Positions 9,111 through 16,414 of a stretch of DNA of 64,000 bases are shown in pieces (positions within the stretch are counted from its first letter, which is position 1; each line of letters opens with the position of its first letter). This DNA is from Candidatus Intricatilinea gracilis (GTDB taxonomy: Bacteria > Pseudomonadota > Gammaproteobacteria > Burkholderiales > Burkholderiaceae_C). The stretch lies in contig JADJDQ010000003.1 in the NCBI GenBank assembly GCA_016702605.1, forward strand, positions 1 through 64,000. The letters are read 5' to 3'. The notes below the pieces were generated by a model. It was not told the origin of the DNA, made no database searches, and was given only the letters and a program-made list of their open reading frames with translations. The position numbers and the translations under genes are program-made.

Positions 9111-9551
9111 TCAGAAGGCGAAGTCCTGCAGGGCTTCGGGCATCGGCTGCTTGAGCGTCTCGGCCTCGTGCACGGCGTGGCGAGAGGCATCCCACAACTC
9201 GAGGTGGCCGCCCATGCCGATCAGCAAAGCGTCCTTGCTGATGCCGGCAAAGGTGCGCAGCTCGGGAGCGACGAGCACGCGGCTCGCCGTGTCGAACTCG
9301 ACGTCGTAGGCGCTGCCGAGGAACACACGTTTCCACGCGTTGGCCGACATGGGCAGCGCCGCGATACGTTCGCGAAACGACTCCCAGGCCGGGCGCGGAA
9401 ACACCATCAGGCAACCTTCGGGATGTTTGGTGATCGTCAGCTGGCCGGCCGACAGGGACTGCATCACGTCGCGATGACGCGCAGGAACGCTCAGGCGCCC
9501 CTTGCTGTCGAGCGCGAGCGCTGAAGTCCCCTGAAAATGAAAGTCGGCCAC
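9111..9551 (-). CDS. mraZ: transcriptional regulator MraZ
   Basis: AbrB-like double SpoVT/MraZ-domain DNA-binding protein that represses its own dcw promoter in other bacteria. The first domain begins FQGTSALALDSKGRLSVPAR and the second ends in VLVAPELRTFAGISKDALLIG, both typical. I place the start at the GTG at 9549-9551, giving 146 residues beginning MADFHFQGTS. An upstream in-frame GTG at 9579-9581 would add ten residues encoded by the MraZ operator itself, which is unlikely. The gene opens the division operon. Confidence 0.93.
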   Translation of the reverse strand: MADFHFQGTSALALDSKGRLSVPARHRDVMQSLSAGQLTITKHPEGCLMVFPRPAWESFRERIAALPMSANAWKRVFLGSAYDVEFDTASRVLVAPELRTFAGISKDALLIGMGGHLELWDASRHAVHEAETLKQPMPEALQDFAF

Positions 9552-9555
9552 AATT

Positions 9556-9581
9556 TCCCACGTACTAACACGTTCTCCCAC
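9556..9581 (-). promoter_or_regulatory. MraZ operator: three boxes at 10-bp spacing
   Basis: On the minus strand the hexamers GTGGGA (9576-9581), GTGTTA (9566-9571) and GTGGGA (9556-9561) are separated by exactly four bases each. This matches the known MraZ box pattern of GTGGG-like direct repeats with a 10-bp period. The last box is four bases from the GTG start and supplies the only plausible ribosome binding sequence, so MraZ could affect both transcription and access to the start. Confidence 0.85.
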
Positions 9582-9609
9582 TTTAGCGGACTTTTTGCAC
9601 GAGGGTCAA
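9580..9609 (-). promoter_or_regulatory. predicted sigma-70 promoter of the dcw operon
   Basis: Read on the minus strand: -35 TTGACC (9604-9609), an 18-base spacer and -10 TAAAGT (9580-9585). The -10 overlaps the first MraZ box by two bases and initiation would fall near 9573, inside the second box. This geometry fits simple autorepression. Confidence 0.7.
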
Positions 9610-9977
9610 GCTACGGCCGGATTGGAAATTCCAATGAAATCAAGCACTTAGCACGATGTTGCAATCACCCGGTAAAGTGCAAAAAGTCAATCAAATGAAG
9701 GACTTGGCGCCGTCTGTGCAAGTGATGCTTCACATAGCCATCGCCTGTTACAGAGCAAGCAAACAAGCTGTCACCTAGGCGTCAACCCCCGCATCGAGGG
9801 GGATCGGCGTGTCGTCGTCCACAAAACGCATCATCTTGTGGCGACTCGAGCTGCGCATATCGCCGAGTCGAGACACGGGCCTTGCTCGATCTACGCATAT
9901 GCTTAGCCGAAATAAGTTGTTTTCCAACTGCTCACGGCATTTCATACTGCGTTTTTCGGATAAGGGATCTGGGTCGA
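9582..9977. other. divergent intergenic region between mraZ and the cysB-like gene
   Basis: This stretch of almost 400 bases holds no convincing gene. It contains the dcw promoter at its left end. A 12-bp inverted repeat has one arm reading GACTTTTTGCAC (9589-9600) and the other GTGCAAAAAGTC (9677-9688). There is a CCCCC/GGGGG hairpin near 9786-9802, and a 7-bp inverted repeat CGACTCG (9842-9848) with CGAGTCG (9864-9870). The region is more AT-rich than its flanks. I could not assign a confident promoter for the cysB-like gene. Confidence 0.6.
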
Positions 9978-10922
9978 GTGAACTTCCAGCAGTTGCGTTC
10001 GGTGCGAGAAGCCATCCGCCAGGGTTACAACCTGACGGCCGTGGCCGATGCCCTGCACACTTCCCAACCGGGCGTGAGCCGGCAGATCCGTGAGCTCGAG
10101 GAAGAACTTGGCGTCGAGATCTTCGTGCGCGCCGGCAAACGCCTCACCGGCCTCACGGCGCCCGGCGCCACGCTGCTGCCCATCGTCGAACGCCTGCTGC
10201 AGGAAGCCGACAACCTCAAACGCGCCGGAGAGGACTACGCCAGAGTAGGCAACGGCAAACTCACCATCGCGGCTACCCATTCGCAGGCGCGTTATGCGCT
10301 GCCCACCGCGGTGCGCGACTTCCGCGCCCGCCACGGTGAGGTGCAGCTACATCTGCACCAGGGCACCCCCCAGCAGGTGGCGCAGCTGCTGCGCAGCGGC
10401 GAGGCCGACATCGGCATTGCCACCGAGGCCCTGGCGCACTACGACGACCTGGTCGCCCTGCCCTGCTACCGCTGGACCCACACGGTGGTCACGCCCCCGG
10501 GCCATCCGCTGACCGACGGCCAGCCGCTCACGCTGCAGCGCCTGGCGCAGTACCCGCTCATCACCTACGAGTCGGGCTACACCGGCAGGTCGCACATCGA
10601 CGAGGCCTTCCAGCGTGTCGGCCTGGCGCCGTCGTACGTGCTGGTGGCCATGGATGCCGACGTCATCAAGACCTATGTGGAACTGGGCCTGGGCGTGGGT
10701 ATCGTCGCCGCCATCGCGGTTGACGACGAGCGCGACCGCCACCTGGCCGCCGTCGACGCCCGCCACCTGTTCGCCGCCAACATGACGCGCCTGGCGCTGC
10801 GCCGCGGCAGCTACCTGCGCAACTACGTCTACGACTTCATCGAGACCTTCGCCTCACCACTCAACCGCGCGGTGGTGGAGCAGGCCATGGCGGCGCTGCC
10901 GAGCAACGGATTCGACATCTGA
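9978..10922 (+). CDS. cysB: CysB-like LysR-family transcriptional regulator
   Basis: LysR-type regulator of 314 residues. It has an N-terminal winged helix (NFQQLRSVREAIRQGYNLT, then TSQPGVSRQIRELEEELG, about 2-50) and a periplasmic-binding-protein-like effector domain (about 90-300). The N-terminal sequence and length match the CysB/Cbl branch that senses N-acetylserine or sulfate status and controls cysteine and alkanesulfonate genes. The start is the GTG at 9978-9980, because the alignment begins with this NFQQLRSVRE motif. A longer upstream reading adds residues not expected in the family. No sulfur-metabolism genes are adjacent. Confidence 0.85.
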   Translation: MNFQQLRSVREAIRQGYNLTAVADALHTSQPGVSRQIRELEEELGVEIFVRAGKRLTGLTAPGATLLPIVERLLQEADNLKRAGEDYARVGNGKLTIAATHSQARYALPTAVRDFRARHGEVQLHLHQGTPQQVAQLLRSGEADIGIATEALAHYDDLVALPCYRWTHTVVTPPGHPLTDGQPLTLQRLAQYPLITYESGYTGRSHIDEAFQRVGLAPSYVLVAMDADVIKTYVELGLGVGIVAAIAVDDERDRHLAAVDARHLFAANMTRLALRRGSYLRNYVYDFIETFASPLNRAVVEQAMAALPSNGFDI

Positions 10923-10928
10923 GGAGCC

Positions 10929-10950
10929 TGCGCCCGGTCACCTGGGCGCA
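10929..10950. terminator. hairpin between convergent genes, possible bidirectional terminator
   Basis: The arms TGCGCCC (10929-10935) and GGGCGCA (10944-10950) are perfectly complementary with an 8-base loop. The hairpin sits between the stop of the cysB-like gene (10922) and the convergent stop at 10965. There is no clear T tract, so termination strength is uncertain. Confidence 0.5.
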
Positions 10951-10964
10951 GTGCGCCACCGACT

Positions 10965-11492
10965 TCAGGCCAAAAGACCAGGCCGGTTGCCCAGCGCGAC
11001 CCGCGCCAGCGACCACAAGGCCAGTGCACGGGCCAGGAACACACCGCTGAACGCACCGAAGGCGAGGCTGGCGGTCGCCACAAACGGCAGCGACTGACGC
11101 AGTTCCGGCGCCATGCCCAGGCTCACACCGGCGGCGAACTTGAGCGCAAACAGCGCCAGCATCAGCACCAGCGGCAGCCAGCTGCCCGGCAACTCGAAGC
11201 GGCGAGTCGCGGCATCGAAGCGCACCGCAGATACATCGGTACGCTCGCGCACCAACAGCACGGACCCAACCACGCCGGAAGCCCAGGCCAGCAAGCCCCA
11301 GGCGACCCACGGGGACGCGCCAAAACTCGAACTCACACCCGACAGCGACCACCCCAGCAGCACCAGCGGCATCACCGAGACACGCCGCAGCGTGGCGCTG
11401 CGCGCAAACGACTGCGACACGCCCAGCGCGATCAGCCCCAGCAGCAGACCGAACACCCAGACGGGGACGTGTTGAAGGATGGTGAGGATCAT
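10965..11492 (-). CDS. DUF6622-like integral membrane protein
   Basis: Predicted inner-membrane protein of 175 residues with about five hydrophobic segments. It starts MILTILQHVPVWVFGLLLG, and the opening motif and length resemble the DUF6622 family, whose function is unknown. The ATG at 11490-11492 is chosen because the longer frame adds a hydrophilic Pro/Gln tail that would break the expected start at the first helix. It is convergent with the cysB-like gene and separated by about 275 bases from the T6SS-linked genes. There is no evidence linking it to either neighbour. Confidence 0.6.
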   Translation of the reverse strand: MILTILQHVPVWVFGLLLGLIALGVSQSFARSATLRRVSVMPLVLLGWSLSGVSSSFGASPWVAWGLLAWASGVVGSVLLVRERTDVSAVRFDAATRRFELPGSWLPLVLMLALFALKFAAGVSLGMAPELRQSLPFVATASLAFGAFSGVFLARALALWSLARVALGNRPGLLA

Positions 11493-11767
11493 GATGCGGT
11501 GCTCCGGCGGATTCGGTTGTGGTGAAGGCCGCGCCGAGCGGTGTTGCGCTGCCGCCTTGTTCGAAGACGCGTTGTGCGTCCATGGCGGCACTGTGCCGGC
11601 GGGCGACTGTCACCACCTTCTGTTTGCGACGACCTGCATGGCGCGGGCGCGAATCGAAGTCACGGCGGAGTGAATCGCAAGGCATGCGGCCCATCGACAC
11701 CGCCATCGCGAGCCCTCACCTGGAGGCGGGCACGAGCTGAACGGGTGATGGATGACCGCAGTCGCTG

Positions 11768-13003
11768 TCAATGCACCGGAGGCGGCACCGACAACGCCCG
11801 ACCGGCCAGCGCGGCGCGCGCCGCAGCGTCCCAGCGTGCTTCGAGATCGAGTTGCAGCAGCACCTCGCGGGTGATGGCCTCGTCCACCCGGTGCCCCTGA
11901 CACCAACGGGTGCCCTGGGTCCAGGTGTCGCTGTGGCGCTCGAACTCCGACCGAGCCTTGCGCACATCGGGCAGCCAGAGCTCTGGCGCCATCTCGCGGG
12001 TGAAGTCGTCGGCATCGTCAGGCACCGGCGCGGTGATGCGCCGCCCGCGCACGTCGATGCCTGTGATGCGAGTGAACGCCGCACCTGCCGCCGCGGCCGC
12101 GACTACCTCCGCGCCCTCCATCCACTGCAACAAGGCCGGCAGCGACGAAGCATGGCCGAGCCGCGCCAGCAACTCGCAGCATGCCGGCACGTCATTCAAG
12201 GCCACCGCGGCGCGCTGCACCAGTGCCACGTCTTCCTCGCCACCCAGCACCGCCAACCAGTGCAGCGCCACCCGGTCTCCTGACCCCGCCGCCTGCCGCA
12301 AGGCCGGCAAGGCTCGCTGCTGTCCCGCCCAGGCCACTGCGCCCCAGCCAGCATGCCGCACCGCGGCTGACGGGTGGGCCAGCACGTGCCGATACGGCCG
12401 CCGCGACGTGAGTTCGTCAGCGACCGTCGCCGACGCAGCCACCGCAGCCGCATCACACAGGGCCGCTGCTCGCCAAGCCAGTTCACAAACCAGCTCGTGC
12501 CCGGCCGTCAGCAGGCGCGACAAACGCTCGGACTGGCCGTCCAACAACCGGTGATTGGCCAGCACCACCGCAGCACTCACAGCAGTGAACGGCTTGGCAT
12601 GCACCAGCGCCCCCTGCATCTCGTGTGCAAACAAGGCATGGGGTGCCAGACTCAAGGCATCGCGCAGGCCGGCCAACGTGGCGCCTTCGGCGCGCAGAAA
12701 CTCGACGACGACGATATGCGTGGCAGCCGAATCGTTCAAGCGCAACAGCCCATACCCCGCAGCAAACGCCTCGTCACGATCCTTGGCCGTGAGTTGCGGC
12801 TTCAGCAGTTCAAGCAACGCCGCAGTGTCTGCGACCAGCAACCCCTGCACATGCGCTTCGATCCGTTCGTTCAACTCGCCATATTCACGCAGCGTGTGTC
12901 TGCGGGAACTCAGTGCTTCGCGACGCTGGCCCCAGAGAAACGCCAGATCCTCAAGATGGACTTGAAGTAGGTCGGCGATATATCGAGCGCGCTCGGCGGC
13001 CAT
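11768..13003 (-). CDS. TIGR02270 family HEAT-repeat protein (T6SS-associated)
   Basis: Soluble protein of 411 residues made of alanine-rich helical pairs resembling HEAT repeats (for example GGEEDVALVQRAAVALNDV and HASSLPALLQWMEG), with the C-terminal LWLPDVRKARSEFE region. It matches what I know of TIGR02270, a family often found beside PAAR-like, DUF2169 and DUF3540/DUF6484 genes in T6SS effector sections. The role is unknown; a scaffold or adaptor is an inference from the repeat fold. It is the last gene of the block, 28 bases after the DUF6484 gene. The ATG at 13001-13003 lacks an obvious Shine-Dalgarno. Confidence 0.75.
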   Translation of the reverse strand: MAAERARYIADLLQVHLEDLAFLWGQRREALSSRRHTLREYGELNERIEAHVQGLLVADTAALLELLKPQLTAKDRDEAFAAGYGLLRLNDSAATHIVVVEFLRAEGATLAGLRDALSLAPHALFAHEMQGALVHAKPFTAVSAAVVLANHRLLDGQSERLSRLLTAGHELVCELAWRAAALCDAAAVAASATVADELTSRRPYRHVLAHPSAAVRHAGWGAVAWAGQQRALPALRQAAGSGDRVALHWLAVLGGEEDVALVQRAAVALNDVPACCELLARLGHASSLPALLQWMEGAEVVAAAAAGAAFTRITGIDVRGRRITAPVPDDADDFTREMAPELWLPDVRKARSEFERHSDTWTQGTRWCQGHRVDEAITREVLLQLDLEARWDAAARAALAGRALSVPPPVH

Positions 13004-13031
13004 GTGTGGGTGACGAGTCTTTGCCGGCGAA

Positions 13032-13463
13032 TCAGTTGATGGATACCGTGCCGGCGCGGATGCGTTGGGTGCCCTTGGCACGGACGGTCACGTCTTCGCC
13101 TTTGATCAGGACTTTGCCGTCGGCGCGGAGGCTGACTGACGAATCACCACAGTTCAGGGACAAAGACTCTGTTGCCCGAATCACCACCTGAGTGTTCGGT
13201 CTCATTGAGCCGTGCCGACCAATCCGTCCGATCACAATGCCATTTGAATTGCTGTCGCAGACATAAACCAACACTTCATCGCCGGGCACCAGCGATTGAT
13301 TGTCTAGACTTTCAATGACATCGCAGGCAATGCTGCAGTCGTCAATGCCCTTCACCAGAATTCTGCCTTCGGCATCTGTGGAAACAAGGCGAGCGCGAAA
13401 GAAATGACCGTCATAGGCTGCTTTCTGAGCCGCGATGGCGGAAACCAAGGTCATGGGATGCAT
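13032..13463 (-). CDS. DUF6484-type spike-like protein
   Basis: Protein of 143 residues. Residues about 15-75 look like an OB-type small barrel (VKGIDDC, GDEVLVYVCDSNSNGIVIGRIG). The C-terminal 50 residues show the alternating strand pattern SLSLNCGDSSVSLRADG then VLIKGEDVTVRAKG, ending IRAGTVSIN, typical of DUF6484. That C-terminus resembles the end of the VgrG encoded at 17520-19832. The 5' half of the gene is AT-richer than the 3' half, so the gene may be a recombination product. It follows the immunity gene by 29 bases. The ATG at 13461-13463 is used; Met4 is an alternative. Confidence 0.65.
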   Translation of the reverse strand: MHPMTLVSAIAAQKAAYDGHFFRARLVSTDAEGRILVKGIDDCSIACDVIESLDNQSLVPGDEVLVYVCDSNSNGIVIGRIGRHGSMRPNTQVVIRATESLSLNCGDSSVSLRADGKVLIKGEDVTVRAKGTQRIRAGTVSIN

Positions 13464-13492
13464 TTGAAGAGCCCTTTCTGTGGCCGCTAGCG

Positions 13493-14044
13493 CTAGACAC
13501 TCTCAAGTTCCTCTAGAAATAGGTCATCCAGGTTTAACCGTTCGAGATGCTTGCAGACCCGTTCACTGACGACCATAAACTGTGGATCCTCCATTACCAG
13601 GAACATGTCGAGTCCCTTCACTCTGTCGGCCTTGATCACGAGCTTGTCGATCACAAGGAGTGGTTCTTCTTCGTCGCCAAGGTTGCCGTACTCGGACTGA
13701 TCAAGATCCGCGCAGGAAACCAAGCCAATCACGTTCAGCAAGACATAGTCATTGATGACCTTCTTGCGCGTTTCGTCTCGGATTTGAGCCGGAAAGACCT
13801 CCAGGTTCGAAACCCCGGCTGCCACCAACGCTGCATGAAACGTCTTACGCGCGACCAGCGCGGGCGTGTCGTAAAAGGTTGGCAATTGGCCATCCGCGAA
13901 GTCTTCGTCCAGCAACAGATCTAAGGGCTCCATCATCTCACTTGATATTGAGTGTCCAGACCAAAACGGGACATCAATGAGGTTCTGCTGATACACGATC
14001 GAGGCATCGCCAGGAACGCGCCAAGCCATCTGGTAGTACTTCAT
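13493..14044 (-). CDS. Imm11 (DUF1629)-like immunity protein
   Basis: Acidic cytoplasmic protein of 183 residues directly downstream (11 bases) of the AHH nuclease gene. It has the order of segments typical of the Imm11/DUF1629 family: an N-terminal YYQMAWRVPGD strand, a central KTFHAALVAAGVSNLEVFPA segment, YVLLNVIGLVSCADLDQS and a C-terminal LDMFLVMEDPQFMVVSERV segment. This family is known to neutralise partner nucleases in polymorphic toxin systems. The family assignment is by pattern recognition only. The role as antitoxin for the adjacent nuclease follows from adjacency and shared low GC. Confidence 0.65.
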   Translation of the reverse strand: MKYYQMAWRVPGDASIVYQQNLIDVPFWSGHSISSEMMEPLDLLLDEDFADGQLPTFYDTPALVARKTFHAALVAAGVSNLEVFPAQIRDETRKKVINDYVLLNVIGLVSCADLDQSEYGNLGDEEEPLLVIDKLVIKADRVKGLDMFLVMEDPQFMVVSERVCKHLERLNLDDLFLEELESV

Positions 14045-14055
14045 GATTCATGCCT

Positions 14056-14799
14056 TTAGTCAAAACCACCCGCCTGTGCAAACTCCGCGGCAATTCTCGA
14101 TACAAAGATCTTCATCGCCTTGATGTCTCCTTTCAGGAGCAAGGACGCCTTGTCAACGAACCCAATGATGTTGGCCCGTGGCGGGAAGAGCTTGGCCCTC
14201 TTTCCATTGAAACAGTCTCGACAAACCGGCTCGCCATCGCGGCGCTTTCCCTCATGCCGCAGCATGCCGTCCTGAATGTGTCGCAAGTACTTGTTGACGC
14301 GAACGTGATAGGGCGCCTCACCGATGCCATAGCGATTGCGCAGACTGTGACGACTTTGGTGCAGCTGAATTTGTGCCAGGCCCATCACGGTGAACATGAG
14401 TTCACGGTTATTGGCCCGATCCTTCGCCGATGTGGCCTTGGTCGTCCACTCTTTCAGGCTGGAAGCGTAGGGCATCCACATGCCATTTTTCTTGTGGTCC
14501 ACGTCGTAGGCCGTGTCGGCCCAAATCTTCGAGCTTCCCTTTTCCTTGAGCCAGTTCTTGATCGGATGCTTCTTGAGGGTCTCAAAGGGTACCAAGTGGT
14601 GAGCCTGCGAAGGCCATCGCTTAGCGGAGAGCTGGCTCTTTAGAGTGGCTTCAGGCTTGTTTCCCAATGCCGATCCTAGGCGACTTGAGCTGCCGTCAAG
14701 AATGGCCTTCCATTCTTCATCGTCAGCCTTGGTTTCACACTTGACTTGGGTATTGCGTTCATTAATGAACGCCACTAGAACAGTCTCACCTGCCTGCAT
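14056..14799 (-). CDS. AHH-family nuclease, candidate T6SS effector
   Basis: Protein of 247 residues with an AHH nuclease core of the HNH/endonuclease VII superfamily: QAHHLVPFE (A66-H67-H68), DVDHKKNGMWMPYA (99-111), LHQSRHS (146-152) and PYHVRVNKYL (163-172). These invariant His and Asn residues fit a metal-dependent DNase. There is no signal peptide and no fused delivery domain. Delivery is presumably through the PAAR-like protein encoded 33 bases upstream. The ATG at 14797-14799 has a GGAGA Shine-Dalgarno; an upstream TTG would add eight residues. Low G+C suggests recent acquisition. Confidence 0.75.
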   Translation of the reverse strand: MQAGETVLVAFINERNTQVKCETKADDEEWKAILDGSSSRLGSALGNKPEATLKSQLSAKRWPSQAHHLVPFETLKKHPIKNWLKEKGSSKIWADTAYDVDHKKNGMWMPYASSLKEWTTKATSAKDRANNRELMFTVMGLAQIQLHQSRHSLRNRYGIGEAPYHVRVNKYLRHIQDGMLRHEGKRRDGEPVCRDCFNGKRAKLFPPRANIIGFVDKASLLLKGDIKAMKIFVSRIAAEFAQAGGFD

Positions 14800-14832
14800 T
14801 GTGCTTTCTCCGACGGGAAGCAACCCCGACCT

Positions 14833-15213
14833 CTAGCCGCAAATATTCTTCTTGTTATGCCACAACGGATCCCCCATGCGGCACACGTTCTTGCCTTCGA
14901 GCATCACGTTGAACGAATACATGAGGAACTCGCATTCCTGCTTGAATACTCCGCTGATGACGCCACCGATGGAGCCGGCTTCGTCGCCGGCGCTCATCAT
15001 GTACTTGGCCCCCTTCACCATGACCATCTGGCCGTCGGCTTCGACCTTGGTCGTGCCTTGCGAGGTATCCGAGGCCTTGCCGATGTTCGGGTAGGGGATG
15101 GGCACGAAGGGCGCGGGTGGCGCGGGAGTCTTGCACACGTCGGGGAAGACCATGCTCATGCCGCCGCTGCCCTTGTGGGCGAAGCCGGTGATGTTGTGAA
15201 CGGTGCTGGGCAT
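14833..15213 (-). CDS. PAAR-like protein (DUF4150), T6SS spike tip
   Basis: Protein of 126 residues of the DUF4150 PAAR-like family, which caps the VgrG spike and carries effectors. The typical features are the VFPDVCKTP and PIPYPNIG segments near the N-terminus, KGAKYMMSAGDEAGS in the middle and the cysteine-containing NVCRMGDPLWHNKKN tail. It lies between the ketosynthase-like gene and the AHH nuclease gene, which suggests it carries that nuclease. The last 15 or so codons are AT-rich compared with the rest, marking the edge of the low-GC cassette. Confidence 0.88.
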   Translation of the reverse strand: MPSTVHNITGFAHKGSGGMSMVFPDVCKTPAPPAPFVPIPYPNIGKASDTSQGTTKVEADGQMVMVKGAKYMMSAGDEAGSIGGVISGVFKQECEFLMYSFNVMLEGKNVCRMGDPLWHNKKNICG

Positions 15214-15294
15214 GGTGCTTGGCTCGTGCGCGGCGGGTTGATGGGTTTGGTGGCAGGCGGGCGGACTTGCGAGTCGATGGCTATGGGCTTGTGT

Positions 15295-16407
15295 TCAGTG
15301 CGCTCGTGCGAGCAGCGAGGCAGCACGGTCGCCGTAGTCGGACGACGCATAGACCAGGCACGGCGCGCTGCGGTAGCCGAGGCTGACACCGTGTGCGGCC
15401 AGGGCGGCCAGGGCGGTTCCGTGGGCGGCGCCGAGGTCGCCGAAACATTCGGCCGGATGTTCCATCTGGTGTTCGGGGGCAAAGGATTTCGACTGGCGCA
15501 GGCGCGCCACGCCGAACTCGCGGGCCCAGTAACGTTCGCCGTTGAAACTGCTGTAGACGCAGGCGATGGGTTCGGGCGGCGGCGTGTCGGCCAGCAAGCT
15601 GGCGAAGGTGCCGGCCAGTCCTTCGCCCAGGTAGGGTTCGTTGGCGTAGAGGTGGCCGGGTTCATGGCCGCTGGCCTGGCCGAACAATTGAGCCAGCGGG
15701 GTGAGGCCACGCTGCTGCGCGGTGGAAGCCAGCGCCAGCAGCAGGAAGGACGCACCTTCGGACGGACTGAATCCATCGCTGTTGACCTCATTGCGGATAC
15801 GGCCCTGCATGTCCAGCGTGCCCAGCACGTAGAGGTCGACCAGCGTGTCGACGCCGCCCACCAGCACGAAAGGGCTGTCGCCGCGGGTGAGGCGCGCCGC
15901 GGCTTCGCGCAGCGCCATCAGGCCACCGGCGCGGCCACGCGGCACGGCGACGCTGCGGCTCACGTCGATCAGATCGGGTGCCTGCTGTGCCAGTCGGGCA
16001 AGGAATTTGGCGGGTTTCAGTGGCAGCGTGGTGTGCTGCTCGGGCAGGCTGAGCAGCAGCGGAATGGGCGTCCAGGCCGGCGAGCCATGCGACTGTGCAG
16101 GCGGCGCATCACCACCTTGTGGGCGCAGCGGCGCGAGCACATCTTCCAGCGCCACCTGGGCCAACCGCAACATGCGCGCTTCGCGGAACTGCAGCGGCTG
16201 ATCGGCCAGCGCCTCGGCCAGGTCGGGCAGGCCATCGTCGGGCACGGTGCCGACGATGAAGGGTTCGAAACGCCGGTCGCGCCAATCGATTTCGCGGATG
16301 CGGGCCACGCGCGCGCGGGCCGACGCCGCCGTCTCGGCCAGGCTCAGGCCGATCGGCGAGACGACGCCAGCGTTCACGATGACGATGTTGTTGGCCGAGT
16401 CGCTCAC
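15295..16407 (-). CDS. degenerate beta-ketoacyl synthase-fold protein in the T6SS locus
   Basis: Thiolase/ketosynthase-like protein of 370 residues. The N-terminal IVNAGVVSPIGLS, the VLVGGVDTLVDL strand (181-192) and DGFSPSEGASFLLL (211-224) align with ketosynthase landmarks. Where the nucleophilic Cys should sit there is SVAVPRGRAGG (152-162), and the two catalytic His motifs are replaced by YSSFNGER and FGDLGAAHG. It therefore probably lacks condensing activity. Such proteins are found beside DUF2169 and PAAR-like genes in T6SS effector sections, so a structural or adaptor role is inferred. The GTG at 16405-16407 lies seven bases after the DUF2169 stop. Confidence 0.7.
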   Translation of the reverse strand: MSDSANNIVIVNAGVVSPIGLSLAETAASARARVARIREIDWRDRRFEPFIVGTVPDDGLPDLAEALADQPLQFREARMLRLAQVALEDVLAPLRPQGGDAPPAQSHGSPAWTPIPLLLSLPEQHTTLPLKPAKFLARLAQQAPDLIDVSRSVAVPRGRAGGLMALREAAARLTRGDSPFVLVGGVDTLVDLYVLGTLDMQGRIRNEVNSDGFSPSEGASFLLLALASTAQQRGLTPLAQLFGQASGHEPGHLYANEPYLGEGLAGTFASLLADTPPPEPIACVYSSFNGERYWAREFGVARLRQSKSFAPEHQMEHPAECFGDLGAAHGTALAALAAHGVSLGYRSAPCLVYASSDYGDRAASLLARAH

Positions 16408-16414
16408 GATGGCC

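Larger units (their letters stand above)
13140..14880. other. low-GC effector/immunity cassette inside the T6SS locus
   Basis: Sampled 60-base lines starting at 13501, 14041 and 14701 contain 28, 30 and 28 G+C, against 43 of 60 at 16081. The AT-rich stretch covers the 5' half of the DUF6484 gene, the Imm11-type gene, the AHH nuclease gene and the last codons of the PAAR-like gene. Its edges fall inside conserved genes, as expected if homologous recombination swapped the toxin/immunity pair. Confidence 0.7.

Noticed and set aside
9552..9581. The upstream GTG start of mraZ.
   Set aside because: The ten extra codons are precisely the MraZ boxes, and the family starts close to FQGTSAL.
9842..9870. 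Inverted repeat CGACTCG/CGAGTCG as a LysR-type operator.
   Set aside because: It lacks the T-N11-A core and lies over 100 bases from the start; kept only as a note in the intergenic description.
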